DNA of 40,086 bases, taken from JAWXCB01 sp034440455 (GTDB lineage: Bacteria; Bacteroidota; Bacteroidia; Chitinophagales; CAIOSU01). A program made the position numbers and the translations under genes. The DNA lies in NCBI GenBank assembly GCA_034440455.1, contig JAWXCB010000005.1, forward strand, positions 1 to 40,086. The letters run 5' to 3'. Within the stretch, counting starts at the first letter, position 1; the number at the start of each line of letters is the position of its first letter. Below, piece after piece: positions 13,290 to 21,158 of the stretch. A model generated the notes under the pieces. The model saw nothing but the letters and a program-made list of their open reading frames with translations, had not been told where the DNA came from and made no database searches.

Positions 13290-14540
13290 CTGCCTTTCAT
13301 CAACAAACACAAGATTTTCAACGACCCGGTTTACGGTTTCATCTCGATACCTTTTGAGTTGATTTTTGACCTTGTTGAGCATCCGTATTTTCAACGCCTG
13401 CGCAGAATCAACCAACTTGGGCTTTCCAACTATGTGTATCCGGGCGCGCATCACACACGTTTTCATCATGCGCTGGGAGCGATGTACCTGATGGGGATGG
13501 CGTTGGATACGCTACGCTCAAAAGGACACAAAATTTCCGGCAAAGAAGCTGAAGCTGCAAGCGTGGGTATTTTATTGCACGACATCGGTCATGGTCCATT
13601 TTCACACACGCTGGAAAACTGTTTAATTCCCGGTGTGTCGCATGAGTTTCTTTCAGAAATGTTCATGTCGAAGTTGAACAAGATTTATAAAGGCAGGCTT
13701 TCTTTAGCGATTGAAATTTTTGAAGGCAGGTATAAAAAGAAGTTTCTGCATCAATTGATTTCCAGCCAGCTTGATGTGGACAGGATGGATTACCTGAAGC
13801 GCGACAGTTTTTTCACCGGTGTGCAGGAAGGCGTGATTAGTCACGACCGCATCATTAAGATGCTTGAAATAAAAAACGACCAAATCGTTGTCGAAGAAAA
13901 AGGCATTTATTCCATCGAAAAATTTCTTGTTGCCCGCAGGCTGATGTATTGGCAAGTGTATTTGCACAAAACCGTTTTGGTTGCTGAAAACCTGCTGGTG
14001 AAAATTTTAAAACGCGCAAAAGAATTATCCGATAACAAAGTGCCCGTGGAAGCGAGCAAGCCGTTGGAATATTTTCTGAAAAATACTGTCACGAAAAAAA
14101 TGTTTCTTGAAAGCGAGGAACCGCTTGAAAACTTTGCCCGTCTTGATGATGTGGACATGATGGCTGCCGTGAAAAACTGGACAACGCATGAAGACAAAAT
14201 CCTGTCTTTACTCTGTGAGAAACTGTTGGACAGAAAACTGTTGAAAATTGAAATCAAGAACGAACCATTTTCAGAAAGCAGGATTGAGCGCATTAAAAAA
14301 GAAGTGAAAAAACAATACGGATTGCAAACCATGAATGAAGTCAGCTACTTCGTATTTACTTCAAGCACGAGCAACAGCGCCTATAATCCTGAAAAGGGAA
14401 ACATCAACATTCTCTATAAAGACGGAAGTTTGAAAGACATTGCGAAGGCATCAGACCAGTTGAACATCTCCGTGCTTTCAGAGCCGGTGAAAAAATATTT
14501 TCTGTGCTATCCGAAGGAGATTGTCCTAAGTAATAACTGA
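13290..14540 (+). CDS. HD-domain phosphohydrolase (dGTPase/SAMHD1-like)
   Basis: The protein belongs to the HD superfamily of dGTPase-like nucleotidases. Using 13290 as start it is 416 residues. The conserved HPYFQRLRRINQLGLS (about 31-46), YPGAHHTRFHHALG (about 50-63) and LLHDIGHGPFSH (about 95-106; HD at 97-98) are intact, followed by SSQLDVDRMDYLKRD, with the second conserved Asp. Metal-dependent hydrolysis of a nucleotide is likely; the substrate is unknown. Start choice: the family-typical KHKIFNDPVYGFISIPFELI lies upstream of the first usable TTG (13359), but no in-frame ATG, GTG or TTG exists between it and the stop at 13206. The only near-cognate start is CTG at 13290, so a CTG or ATC start, or a mutated start, must be assumed. 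It is 51 bp before lpxD, possibly in one operon. Confidence 0.85.
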   Translation: MPFINKHKIFNDPVYGFISIPFELIFDLVEHPYFQRLRRINQLGLSNYVYPGAHHTRFHHALGAMYLMGMALDTLRSKGHKISGKEAEAASVGILLHDIGHGPFSHTLENCLIPGVSHEFLSEMFMSKLNKIYKGRLSLAIEIFEGRYKKKFLHQLISSQLDVDRMDYLKRDSFFTGVQEGVISHDRIIKMLEIKNDQIVVEEKGIYSIEKFLVARRLMYWQVYLHKTVLVAENLLVKILKRAKELSDNKVPVEASKPLEYFLKNTVTKKMFLESEEPLENFARLDDVDMMAAVKNWTTHEDKILSLLCEKLLDRKLLKIEIKNEPFSESRIERIKKEVKKQYGLQTMNEVSYFVFTSSTSNSAYNPEKGNINILYKDGSLKDIAKASDQLNISVLSEPVKKYFLCYPKEIVLSNN

Positions 14541-14553
14541 ATTGCCGGATTCC

Positions 14554-14588
14554 GACTTTAAACTTCAAACTTTAAACTTTAAACTTCT
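14554..14588. repeat. Heptamer array (AACTTTA type) before lpxD
   Basis: Five units (GACTTTA, AACTTCA, AACTTTA, AACTTTA, AACTTCT) end 3 bp before the lpxD ATG and so replace the expected Shine-Dalgarno region. The same unit family occurs at 15646-15680. Confidence 0.7.
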
Positions 14589-14591
14589 CAG

Positions 14592-15626
14592 ATGCAATTC
14601 ACCACCCAATCAATCGCGACACTTCTCAATGGCAAGCTAGAAGGCAGCGACAGCATTGTTATCGAAAGTCCTGCGAAAATTGAAGAAGCTTTATCCAACA
14701 ACATCAGCTTCATTGCCAATCCTAAGTATGAGCATTTTGCGAAAACGACAAACGCGGGCGCGCTCATTGTAAGTAATGATTTTCAAAAACCGGAAGGAGC
14801 GAAAAGCGCTTTCATTCGTGTGTATGACCCTTATGATGCGTTCACCAAAATCCTGAATCTGTTTTTACAAAAGCCATCCGACAAAACCGGCATCGAACAA
14901 CCCGCTTACGTAAGTATGACTGCGAAGCTTGGAAAGAACATCTACATCGGAGCGTTCAGCTATGTGGGTGAGAATGTCGTGCTGGGAAACAATGTGAGAA
15001 TTTTTCCGGGAACAATTTTGGGTGACAATGTGCAAGTGGGCGATGACACGATTGTTTCCGCAGGCGTGAAAATCAATCATCACTGCACGGTGGGCAAAAA
15101 TTGCATCATCCAATCCGGTGCAGTGATTGGCAGCGATGGTTTTGGTTTTGTGCCGAAGATAGACGGCACATTTGATAAAATTCCGCAAACAGGAAATGTA
15201 GTGATTGAAGATAATGTTGAGATTGGCGCCAACACAACGATTGACAGAGCCACAATGGGTTCAACGATTATCCGCAATGGCGTGAAGTTGGATAACCTGA
15301 TTCAGGTTGGACACAACGTAGAGATTGGCGAAAACACCGCTATCGCTGCGCAGACCGGCATTTCAGGCAGCACAAAGATTGGAAGGAATTGTCTTGTTGC
15401 CGGACAAGTGGGTTTTGTAGGTCATTTGAAAATCGCTGACGGCACACGTATCGGAGCAAAAAGCGGTGTAACGAAAAGCGTGGATGAACCCTTCAAAACA
15501 TGGCAGGGAATTCCGATGATGGACCACAAGCAAAGTCTGAAAGTTCACGTTATTTACCGAAATTTGCCCAACCTGGAAAATAGGGTTTTTGAATTGGAGA
15601 AAAAACTAAAACAGTTTGAAGTTTAG
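14592..15626 (+). CDS. lpxD: UDP-3-O-acylglucosamine N-acyltransferase LpxD
   Basis: LpxD adds the second 3-hydroxyacyl chain (N-linked) in lipid A synthesis, acting on UDP-3-O-acylglucosamine with acyl-ACP. The 344-residue protein has the uridine-binding N-terminal domain (about 1-100) and a left-handed beta-helix of hexapeptide repeats (about 105-320). The catalytic His is in VGHNVEIGENTAIAA, H241. SGAVIGSDGFGF (about 177-188) is also typical. It is the first of lpxD - lpxC/fabZ - lpxA on the plus strand, 51 bp after the HD hydrolase. The spacer directly before its ATG is a heptamer array, so translation must start without an obvious Shine-Dalgarno. Confidence 0.97.
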   Translation: MQFTTQSIATLLNGKLEGSDSIVIESPAKIEEALSNNISFIANPKYEHFAKTTNAGALIVSNDFQKPEGAKSAFIRVYDPYDAFTKILNLFLQKPSDKTGIEQPAYVSMTAKLGKNIYIGAFSYVGENVVLGNNVRIFPGTILGDNVQVGDDTIVSAGVKINHHCTVGKNCIIQSGAVIGSDGFGFVPKIDGTFDKIPQTGNVVIEDNVEIGANTTIDRATMGSTIIRNGVKLDNLIQVGHNVEIGENTAIAAQTGISGSTKIGRNCLVAGQVGFVGHLKIADGTRIGAKSGVTKSVDEPFKTWQGIPMMDHKQSLKVHVIYRNLPNLENRVFELEKKLKQFEV

Positions 15627-15645
15627 TGATGAAGTTTCTGTCATC

Positions 15646-15680
15646 CAACTTTAAACTCCAAACTTCAAACTCCAAACTCA
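15646..15680. repeat. Heptamer array (AAACTCC type) before lpxC/fabZ
   Basis: Five units (CAACTTT, AAACTCC, AAACTTC, AAACTCC, AAACTCA) end 6 bp before the lpxC/fabZ ATG (15687). They match the arrays at 14554-14588 and, on the other strand, at 10426-10446. Confidence 0.7.
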
Positions 15681-15686
15681 TCGCGC

Positions 15687-17087
15687 ATGATTGAATACCA
15701 AAGAACAATAAAGAAGCCCGTTACGGTCTCCGGCATCGGATTACATACGGGGGCGAATGTGATGCTCACGTTTAAGCCAGCGCCTGTGAATCATGGGTTC
15801 AAGTTCAAGCGGGTGGATATGAAAGGCGAGCCTGTGATTAATGCCGATGCGGATTTGGTGGTGGATGTTTCAAGAGGCACAACGATTGAGCAGAACGGAG
15901 TGCGCGTAAGCACCATTGAACATGCGCTTGCTGCGCTCGTGGGCTTGGGCATTGACAACGTGCTGATTGAACTCGACAACCAGGAAGTGCCCATCATGGA
16001 TGGCAGCTCAAAGTATTTTATGGAAGCGCTAATGGAAACAGGCATCGAGGAGCAGGACGCGGAGCGCAATTATTATGAATTAAAGGAAACGATACAGTTC
16101 ACTGATGAGGACAAGAAGGTGGATATGATTGCCACCCCGAGCGATGAATATAAAGTGACGGTGATGATTGATTATAACTCGCCCGTGCTCGGCAGCCAGC
16201 TTGCCTCGCTTGAACACATTGACGAGTTCAAGACAGAGTTCGCTTCTTCACGCACGTTTTGCTTTTTGCATGAGTTGGAAATGCTGCTTGATAACAACCT
16301 GATTAAAGGGGGTGATTTGAGCAACGCAATTGTGGTGGTTGACAAAGTGGTTACTGAAAAGGAACTCGACAAACTTGCAAAGCTCTTCAACAAGCCGAAA
16401 GTTGAAGTGAAGAGCGAAGGCATTTTAAATAATGTGGAGCTACATCATCACAATGAGCCTGCTCGTCACAAGCTGCTCGATGTGATTGGCGACCTCGCGC
16501 TCATCGGCAGACCGATTAAGGCGAAGATTACCGCAACGCGCCCCGGACATGCATCAAATATTGAGTTTGCGAAAAAGATTAAGAACCACATTAAGCAGAA
16601 TAAAATAAAGGAAGAGATACCGCTGTACGACCCGAACAAGGAGCCGGTGATGGATATTAAGAAAATCGCCAAGAGCCTGCCGCATAACTATCCATTTCTG
16701 TTGGTTGACAAAATCATCCACCTTACTGAAAATGAAGTGGTGGGGATTAAAAACGTCACTTTCAACGAGCCGTTTTTCCCCGGGCATTTTCCCGAAAACC
16801 CCGTGATGCCTGCCGTGTTGCAATTAGAAGCCCTCGCGCAAACAGGCGGCATTCTCGTGCTGAACACTGTGAAAGACCCCGAGAATTACGATACGTATCT
16901 CATTATGATTGACAAAGCCAAGTTCAAGAACGTGGTAGTGCCGGGCGACACGTTGATATTAAAATTGGAATTACTCAGCCCAATTCGAAGAGGTATTTGT
17001 GAAATGAAAGGCACTGCCTATGTCGGAAATAAAATCGTATCAGAAGCGGTGCTCGTAGCAAAGATTTATCGCAAAGAAGGAAAATAA
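15687..17087 (+). CDS. lpxC-fabZ: Bifunctional LpxC deacetylase / FabZ dehydratase
   Basis: The 466-residue fusion joins LpxC, the zinc deacetylase that commits UDP-3-O-acyl-GlcNAc to lipid A, with FabZ, the 3-hydroxyacyl-ACP dehydratase. The LpxC part (about 1-305) shows STIEHALAAL with E78 and zinc ligand H79, HKLLDVIGD with H261 and D265, and H288 in the PGHASN loop. The FabZ part (about 322-466) has LPHNYPFLLVD (H333), FFPGHFPENPVMP (about 363-375) and catalytic E381 in QLEALAQ. The Gly usually found before VLQ is Ala here (PAVLQLE). The fusion is typical of Bacteroidota. Array repeats precede the ATG and follow the stop by 1 bp. Confidence 0.97.
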   Translation: MIEYQRTIKKPVTVSGIGLHTGANVMLTFKPAPVNHGFKFKRVDMKGEPVINADADLVVDVSRGTTIEQNGVRVSTIEHALAALVGLGIDNVLIELDNQEVPIMDGSSKYFMEALMETGIEEQDAERNYYELKETIQFTDEDKKVDMIATPSDEYKVTVMIDYNSPVLGSQLASLEHIDEFKTEFASSRTFCFLHELEMLLDNNLIKGGDLSNAIVVVDKVVTEKELDKLAKLFNKPKVEVKSEGILNNVELHHHNEPARHKLLDVIGDLALIGRPIKAKITATRPGHASNIEFAKKIKNHIKQNKIKEEIPLYDPNKEPVMDIKKIAKSLPHNYPFLLVDKIIHLTENEVVGIKNVTFNEPFFPGHFPENPVMPAVLQLEALAQTGGILVLNTVKDPENYDTYLIMIDKAKFKNVVVPGDTLILKLELLSPIRRGICEMKGTAYVGNKIVSEAVLVAKIYRKEGK

Positions 17088-17088
17088 G

Positions 17089-17123
17089 GATGGAAGATTT
17101 TAGATGGATGATGGAAGATTTAA
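17089..17123. repeat. Heptamer array (GATGGAA type) after lpxC/fabZ
   Basis: Five units (GATGGAA, GATTTTA, GATGGAT, GATGGAA, GATTTAA) begin 1 bp after the lpxC/fabZ stop. The inverse type is at 17159-17186, so the two could form a hairpin in the 101-bp spacer before lpxA. Confidence 0.7.
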
Positions 17124-17158
17124 TATTGACCACATACGAATTCATTTGATGAACCAAG

Positions 17159-17186
17159 TCCATCTTCCATCAACAATCATCCATTA
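17159..17186. repeat. Heptamer array (TCCATCT type) before lpxA, inverted partner
   Basis: Four units (TCCATCT, TCCATCA, ACAATCA, TCCATTA) end 2 bp before the lpxA ATG. Complementary in type to 17089-17123. Confidence 0.65.
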
Positions 17187-17188
17187 AG

Positions 17189-17983
17189 ATGAACCAACCC
17201 CTTTCCTACATCCACCCGCAGGCGAAAATCGCGCAGAACGTAGTGATTGAGCCGTTCGTCACCATCAATAAAAACGTGGTGATAGGCGAGGGAACGTGGA
17301 TTGGTCCCAACGTGACGATTATGGAAGGTGCGCGCATCGGCAAGAACTGCAAGATATTCCCAGGCGCTGTTATCGCTGCCATCCCGCAGGATTTAAAATT
17401 CGCAGGTGAAGAAACAACGGTTGAAATCGGCAACAACGTAACCATCCGCGAGTTCGTTACCATCAACCGTGGCACCAAGCTCAGCAACAAAACCGTGATT
17501 ATGGATCACACGCTGCTGATGGCATACGTGCATATCGCGCATGACTGCGTTATCGGCAAGCATTGCATCCTCGCCAATGGCGTGAACCTCGCGGGGCATA
17601 TTGAAATCGGCAACTTTGCCATCATTGGCGGCTTGTCGGGCATCCACCAGTTTGTAAAGGTCGGTGCGCATGCAATCATCTCCGGAGGCTCCATGGTGGG
17701 CAAAGATGTGCCGCCCTATGTGAAAGCCGCGCGCAAGCCGCTCTCCTATATGGGCGTCAACTCCATCGGCATGAGAAGGCGCGGCTACACTTCCGAAAAA
17801 ATTAATCACATCCTCGACATCTATCGCGTTTTGTTTGTAAAGAATTCAAACGTCACGCACGCGCTGCGCATCATCGAGGCGGAAGTAGCTGCAAGCGATG
17901 AGCGCGATGAGATTCTCAACTTCATCCGCGAATCCGTGCGCGGCATTATGAAAGGCTTTCGCACCAATGACAATCACGCTTGA
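17189..17983 (+). CDS. lpxA: Acyl-ACP--UDP-GlcNAc O-acyltransferase LpxA
   Basis: LpxA performs the first step of lipid A synthesis, O-acylation of UDP-GlcNAc with 3-hydroxyacyl-ACP. The 264-residue protein is a left-handed beta-helix of hexapeptide repeats (about 7-190) with a C-terminal helical cap. The catalytic His lies in MAYVHIAHDC, most likely H118 by alignment with the E. coli His125 region. FRTNDNHA ends the protein. Its last 17 bp overlap the start of the following ABC ATPase gene, implying coupled translation. LpxA normally runs before LpxC and LpxD in the pathway, although it is encoded after them here. Confidence 0.97.
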   Translation: MNQPLSYIHPQAKIAQNVVIEPFVTINKNVVIGEGTWIGPNVTIMEGARIGKNCKIFPGAVIAAIPQDLKFAGEETTVEIGNNVTIREFVTINRGTKLSNKTVIMDHTLLMAYVHIAHDCVIGKHCILANGVNLAGHIEIGNFAIIGGLSGIHQFVKVGAHAIISGGSMVGKDVPPYVKAARKPLSYMGVNSIGMRRRGYTSEKINHILDIYRVLFVKNSNVTHALRIIEAEVAASDERDEILNFIRESVRGIMKGFRTNDNHA

Positions 17984-18584
17984 TTCGGCAGGCAAGCGCT
18001 ACAACCGCGATTGGGTTTTCCGCAAACTCACCTATCGCTTTGCATCGGGAAATGCTTACGCATTGCTCGGTCCCAACGGCTCCGGCAAAAGCACCTTATT
18101 ACAAATAATTGCATGCAGCCAGTCGCCTTCCGAAGGCAGCGTGCAGTTTTCAAACGACAACACAACCATCGCAACCGAAGACGTGTTTCGCCACATCACG
18201 CTCTGTGCGCCCTACATGCAGTTGATTGAAGAATTCACCCTCGCGGAGCAACTGCAATTTCATTTCAGTTTTAAAAAAGCGGTGCAACAACTTTCTGTTC
18301 AGCAGATAATTGCATTGCTCGGCATGGAGCAACATGCGCAAAAAGAAATCCGTTATTACTCCTCCGGCATGAAGCAGCGCGTAAAGCTGTGCCTCGCGCT
18401 GCTCACCGATGCGTCCGTTCTCTTGCTTGATGAACCCGCCACCAATCTTGATGAAGCCGGCATCTTGTGGTATCGGCAACTCGTGCGCGATTATTTAAAC
18501 GAGCGCCTGCTCATCATCAGCTCAAACCGCATGGAAGAATATGAAATGTGCGGGGAGCGGATTTTGTTGAGTGAATACAAATAG
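17967..18584 (+). CDS. ABC transporter ATP-binding protein
   Basis: The 205-residue protein is a short ABC ATPase: Walker A GPNGSGKS (35-42), signature SSGMKQR (132-138), Walker B LLLDEP (152-157) and D-loop TNLD. The usual switch His is replaced by Ser (IISSN), which could weaken hydrolysis; relatives in this position are often CcmA-like. The permease gene is not next to it. It overlaps lpxA by 17 bp, is the last gene of the lipid A cluster, and may serve envelope export, but the substrate is unknown. The start ATG at 17967 gives the standard MxxLxSxGKRY N-terminus. Confidence 0.85.
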   Translation: MTITLDSAGKRYNRDWVFRKLTYRFASGNAYALLGPNGSGKSTLLQIIACSQSPSEGSVQFSNDNTTIATEDVFRHITLCAPYMQLIEEFTLAEQLQFHFSFKKAVQQLSVQQIIALLGMEQHAQKEIRYYSSGMKQRVKLCLALLTDASVLLLDEPATNLDEAGILWYRQLVRDYLNERLLIISSNRMEEYEMCGERILLSEYK

Positions 18585-18594
18585 TATTCATTTT

Positions 18595-18665
18595 CAAGGG
18601 GAATGTATCCCCTTGACTTCCGCGAGATTGCATCTCGTGGGAATATTTCGGCAAGATTGCATCTT
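18595..18665. repeat. Three tandem stem-loops between convergent genes
   Basis: CAAGGGGA (18595-18602) pairs with TCCCCTTG (18608-18615), CGAGAT (18623-18628) with ATCTCG (18632-18637), and AAGAT (18653-18657) with ATCTT (18661-18665). Loops two and three are both TGC with flanking AT, so GATTGCATC is shared by both. The set lies in the 228-bp spacer between the ABC ATPase and the convergent GDSL hydrolase, so a bidirectional terminator or a palindromic repeat family are both possible. The rest of the spacer holds only a possible gene remnant (18750-18803). Confidence 0.55.
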
Positions 18666-18749
18666 CATGGGCAGGCATTACTTGTTCAAGTTTATTTCAT
18701 CAACTTGATTTTCAGCAGTCTTTTCTTTCCGCTGTAATGTCTTGCGCTG

Positions 18750-18803
18750 CTAAAAAGATATTCCAAGGCTGATGAACTGGGAAATAAGGTTGGGGTGATT
18801 GTG
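18750..18803 (-). pseudogene. Possible C-terminal remnant of an outer-membrane protein
   Basis: On the minus strand the frame reads NHPNLISQFISLGISF followed by TAG (18752-18750). A terminal Phe after a short hydrophobic/aromatic strand is the usual end of a beta-barrel outer-membrane protein, and similar tails occur in Bacteroidota. The frame is not open for long upstream because the GDSL gene ends at 18813. It may be a leftover of a deleted gene. Sixteen residues are too few to be sure. Confidence 0.25.
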
Positions 18804-18812
18804 ATTTTTTTT

Positions 18813-19904
18813 CTACTCAGGTTTTGAAGGAACAAAAGGGACGCTTGCGCTAGCGTTGCCGCTAAAACTTATTGCCACAATTTCAGCAATCTTCAAGTTT
18901 CCAATAGCATTTAGATGACTGGCATCGAAAAAATCCTTTTTTTGGAACTCTGTTTCCCAACAAATACGCGGACCGAAAATTTCATTATTAATATTGTAAT
19001 GAGAAGTTAATACATTGTTCATTGCATTCAGCGCGTTGAAAATTCCTTTTTTCGAGAGATAGTGAATCCACCATTTCAAATTTTCGTCCGTAACAACTTC
19101 TTCCGATAAAACCTGTGGCAATAAATAAACCGGAATGTTATTCTCTGCGCATTGAGCAATCAGCGTGTCAAGATTGCGCTTGTAAATTTTCACCACGCGC
19201 TCATCCACAGCATCCGAAAGCGTTCCTGCCGGCATTTCATTTCGGAATGCGCAGGTTGGAATAACGCTGATATTTTGCAACACACGAAACACAACATACA
19301 CTAAAGCAGAGCGCGGCAGCCTGTCTTGCAGGCAAAAACCAAAACTTGCGTAAAGAGAAGGCTGATGAAATTCTGAATAATCATTTCCCAAGTTTTGCAC
19401 GTGCATGTTGCGCAAATCATTTAACCCGCAGTGAAGAATTACAAGATCAGGCGCGTATTTTTCAAGTGCATCGGGAAGCAGTTTTTTATGTTCAACAGTT
19501 GTATGCCCCGGAATACCGAGGTTCAATACTTCATATTCGGGTTGCAGCAAACTGTCTAAATAGTAAGCCCATGTTTCGTTGTTGTTCACGCCAATACAAT
19601 AAGTAGTGGAGCCGCCAACGCACACGATTCTCTTTTTTGTTTTTTGCGCTTCAGGTTCATCTCCGCGAAAGCCCTGAGAATTATGCTTGTAGTGAATACT
19701 GTTTATTGTTACGGAAATATTTTTTCTCGGAATGCCAACTAAACTAGGATGCGGCTCAAACAATTCGTAGTTCTCATTTTTTCCACGCGTGTAAATCCAG
19801 CTTCCTTCCGAAAAACGCAACGCAATTGCGCAAAGAATTTCTGCAACAAACAAAATGAGAAGAACAGCCGTGAAGGAGAAAGAAAATGATTTTGTGCGGC
19901 TCAT
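18813..19904 (-). CDS. Membrane-anchored SGNH/GDSL hydrolase
   Basis: The 363-residue protein has an N-terminal membrane segment or signal anchor (about 8-29) and an SGNH-hydrolase fold: GGST (97-100, catalytic S99), G130 in LNLGIPGHTT, GLND (160-163, N162), and DASH (327-330) with catalytic D327/H330. Such enzymes are esterases or O-acetyl hydrolases acting on carbohydrates or lipids, probably in the periplasm. It could deacetylate a polysaccharide, in keeping with the envelope genes around it, but this is inference. It converges on the ABC ATPase and diverges from hldD across 60 bp. Confidence 0.85.
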   Translation of the reverse strand: MSRTKSFSFSFTAVLLILFVAEILCAIALRFSEGSWIYTRGKNENYELFEPHPSLVGIPRKNISVTINSIHYKHNSQGFRGDEPEAQKTKKRIVCVGGSTTYCIGVNNNETWAYYLDSLLQPEYEVLNLGIPGHTTVEHKKLLPDALEKYAPDLVILHCGLNDLRNMHVQNLGNDYSEFHQPSLYASFGFCLQDRLPRSALVYVVFRVLQNISVIPTCAFRNEMPAGTLSDAVDERVVKIYKRNLDTLIAQCAENNIPVYLLPQVLSEEVVTDENLKWWIHYLSKKGIFNALNAMNNVLTSHYNINNEIFGPRICWETEFQKKDFFDASHLNAIGNLKIAEIVAISFSGNASASVPFVPSKPE

Positions 19905-19964
19905 ATCAATTCAAGTGAGAGCGATTATCCTATGTTTGCAACTTACTCATTTCTCTTTTATCGA

Positions 19965-20930
19965 ATGATAGTTGTTACCGGAGCAGCGGGATTTATCGCA
20001 AGCAACCTGATAGGTTTTCTCAATCAACAAGGCATCACCGACATTGTTGCCGTTGACAAATTCCGCAATCCCGCCAAGAAACAAAACTTAGAAGGCAAGT
20101 CTATTGCCGAGCAGGTGGAGCGTGAAATCTTTCACGAGTGGCTCGAAAAATATTCCGGCACTGTTAAATTCATTTTTCATTTAGGAGCGCGAACCGATAC
20201 CACTGAAACAAACAGAAAAATTCTTCAGCGCCTCAACACTAATTATTCTATTGAGTTGTGGAAGCAATGCGTACAGTTTCAAATTCCGCTTTTGTACGCC
20301 TCATCCGCAGCAACGTATGGCGCAGGTGAACACGGCTTTGATGACCGCCATGAAACGATTCCCTGGCTGAAGCCGCTCAATGAATATGGTAAATCAAAAA
20401 ACGATTTTGACAATTGGGCGTTACAGCAAAACTCCGCGCCTCCTTTTTGGGCAGGCATGAAGTTTTTCAACGTGTATGGATCAAACGAATATCACAAAGG
20501 AAGGATGGCATCAGTGATTTTTCATGCGTTCAAACAAGTGCAGGAAACAGGCGGCATCAAGCTGTTTCGCTCGCATCGTCAAGAATATAAAGATGGCGCT
20601 CAACTGCGTGATTTCATTTATGTGCAGGATGTGTTGCGCATCTGTTATTTCTTTTTCACAAAGCGACCTGCCTCCGGCATCTATAATGTAGGCACAGGCA
20701 AAGCCCAAACTTTTAATGATTTGGCAAATGCGCTCTTCACCGCGCTCGGTAAGAAACTGTCAATCGAATACATTGATATGCCGCTTGACATCCGCGCAAA
20801 CTATCAATACTTCACGGAGGCGAATATCAGTAAGTTGAAGCAAGCGGGCTACGATGAAAAGTTTTTCTCGCTGGAAGATGGGGTGGGGGATTATGTGAAA
20901 GAATATCTTCTTGCAGAAAAACATTTTTAA
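19965..20930 (+). CDS. hldD: ADP-L-glycero-D-manno-heptose 6-epimerase
   Basis: HldD converts ADP-D-glycero-D-manno-heptose to the L-glycero form for the LPS inner core. The 321-residue protein is an extended SDR with TGAAGFIAS (5-13), SSAATYG (113-119) and YGKSK (Y141, K145). The stretch YHKGRMASV (about 178-186) and the GAQLRDFIYVQDV segment are diagnostic. The ATG at 19965 is used because it directly starts the Rossmann strand; an upstream ATG at 19932 would add 11 residues. It diverges from the GDSL hydrolase. Confidence 0.9.
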   Translation: MIVVTGAAGFIASNLIGFLNQQGITDIVAVDKFRNPAKKQNLEGKSIAEQVEREIFHEWLEKYSGTVKFIFHLGARTDTTETNRKILQRLNTNYSIELWKQCVQFQIPLLYASSAATYGAGEHGFDDRHETIPWLKPLNEYGKSKNDFDNWALQQNSAPPFWAGMKFFNVYGSNEYHKGRMASVIFHAFKQVQETGGIKLFRSHRQEYKDGAQLRDFIYVQDVLRICYFFFTKRPASGIYNVGTGKAQTFNDLANALFTALGKKLSIEYIDMPLDIRANYQYFTEANISKLKQAGYDEKFFSLEDGVGDYVKEYLLAEKHF

Positions 20931-20947
20931 GCAACGCATCCTGTTTT

Positions 20948-21094
20948 GGGTGTAAGACAAAATGCAACGAGCGTGGCTTTTCCCCTTTTAGGGAGAAATA
21001 CATAGGGGTATCAAATAGGAATTACCCCTCTATGTCTCCCCTAAAAGGGGAGAAGCCCACCGCACACGAGCCGATGCAATTTTGTACTACACCC
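20948..21094. repeat. 147-bp imperfect inverted-repeat element (MITE-like)
   Basis: The two halves of this segment are imperfect inverse complements, with matching ends GGGTGTA...ACAAAATGCA and TGCAATTTTGTACTACACCC, a shared CCCCTTTTAGGG/CCCCTAAAAGGGG block, and the centre near 21013. CTGTTT occurs just outside both ends (20941-20946 and 21096-21101), which may be a target-site duplication. No ORF is inside. It fills most of the 228-bp spacer between hldD and the large outer-membrane gene, 64 bp before the latter, and would fold as a long hairpin if transcribed. Confidence 0.65.
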
Positions 21095-21158
21095 GCTGTT
21101 TCGCCTGTGTACGAACTCTCTGCAAACACCGTTAATTTTATTTCATAGCTATCTATCA

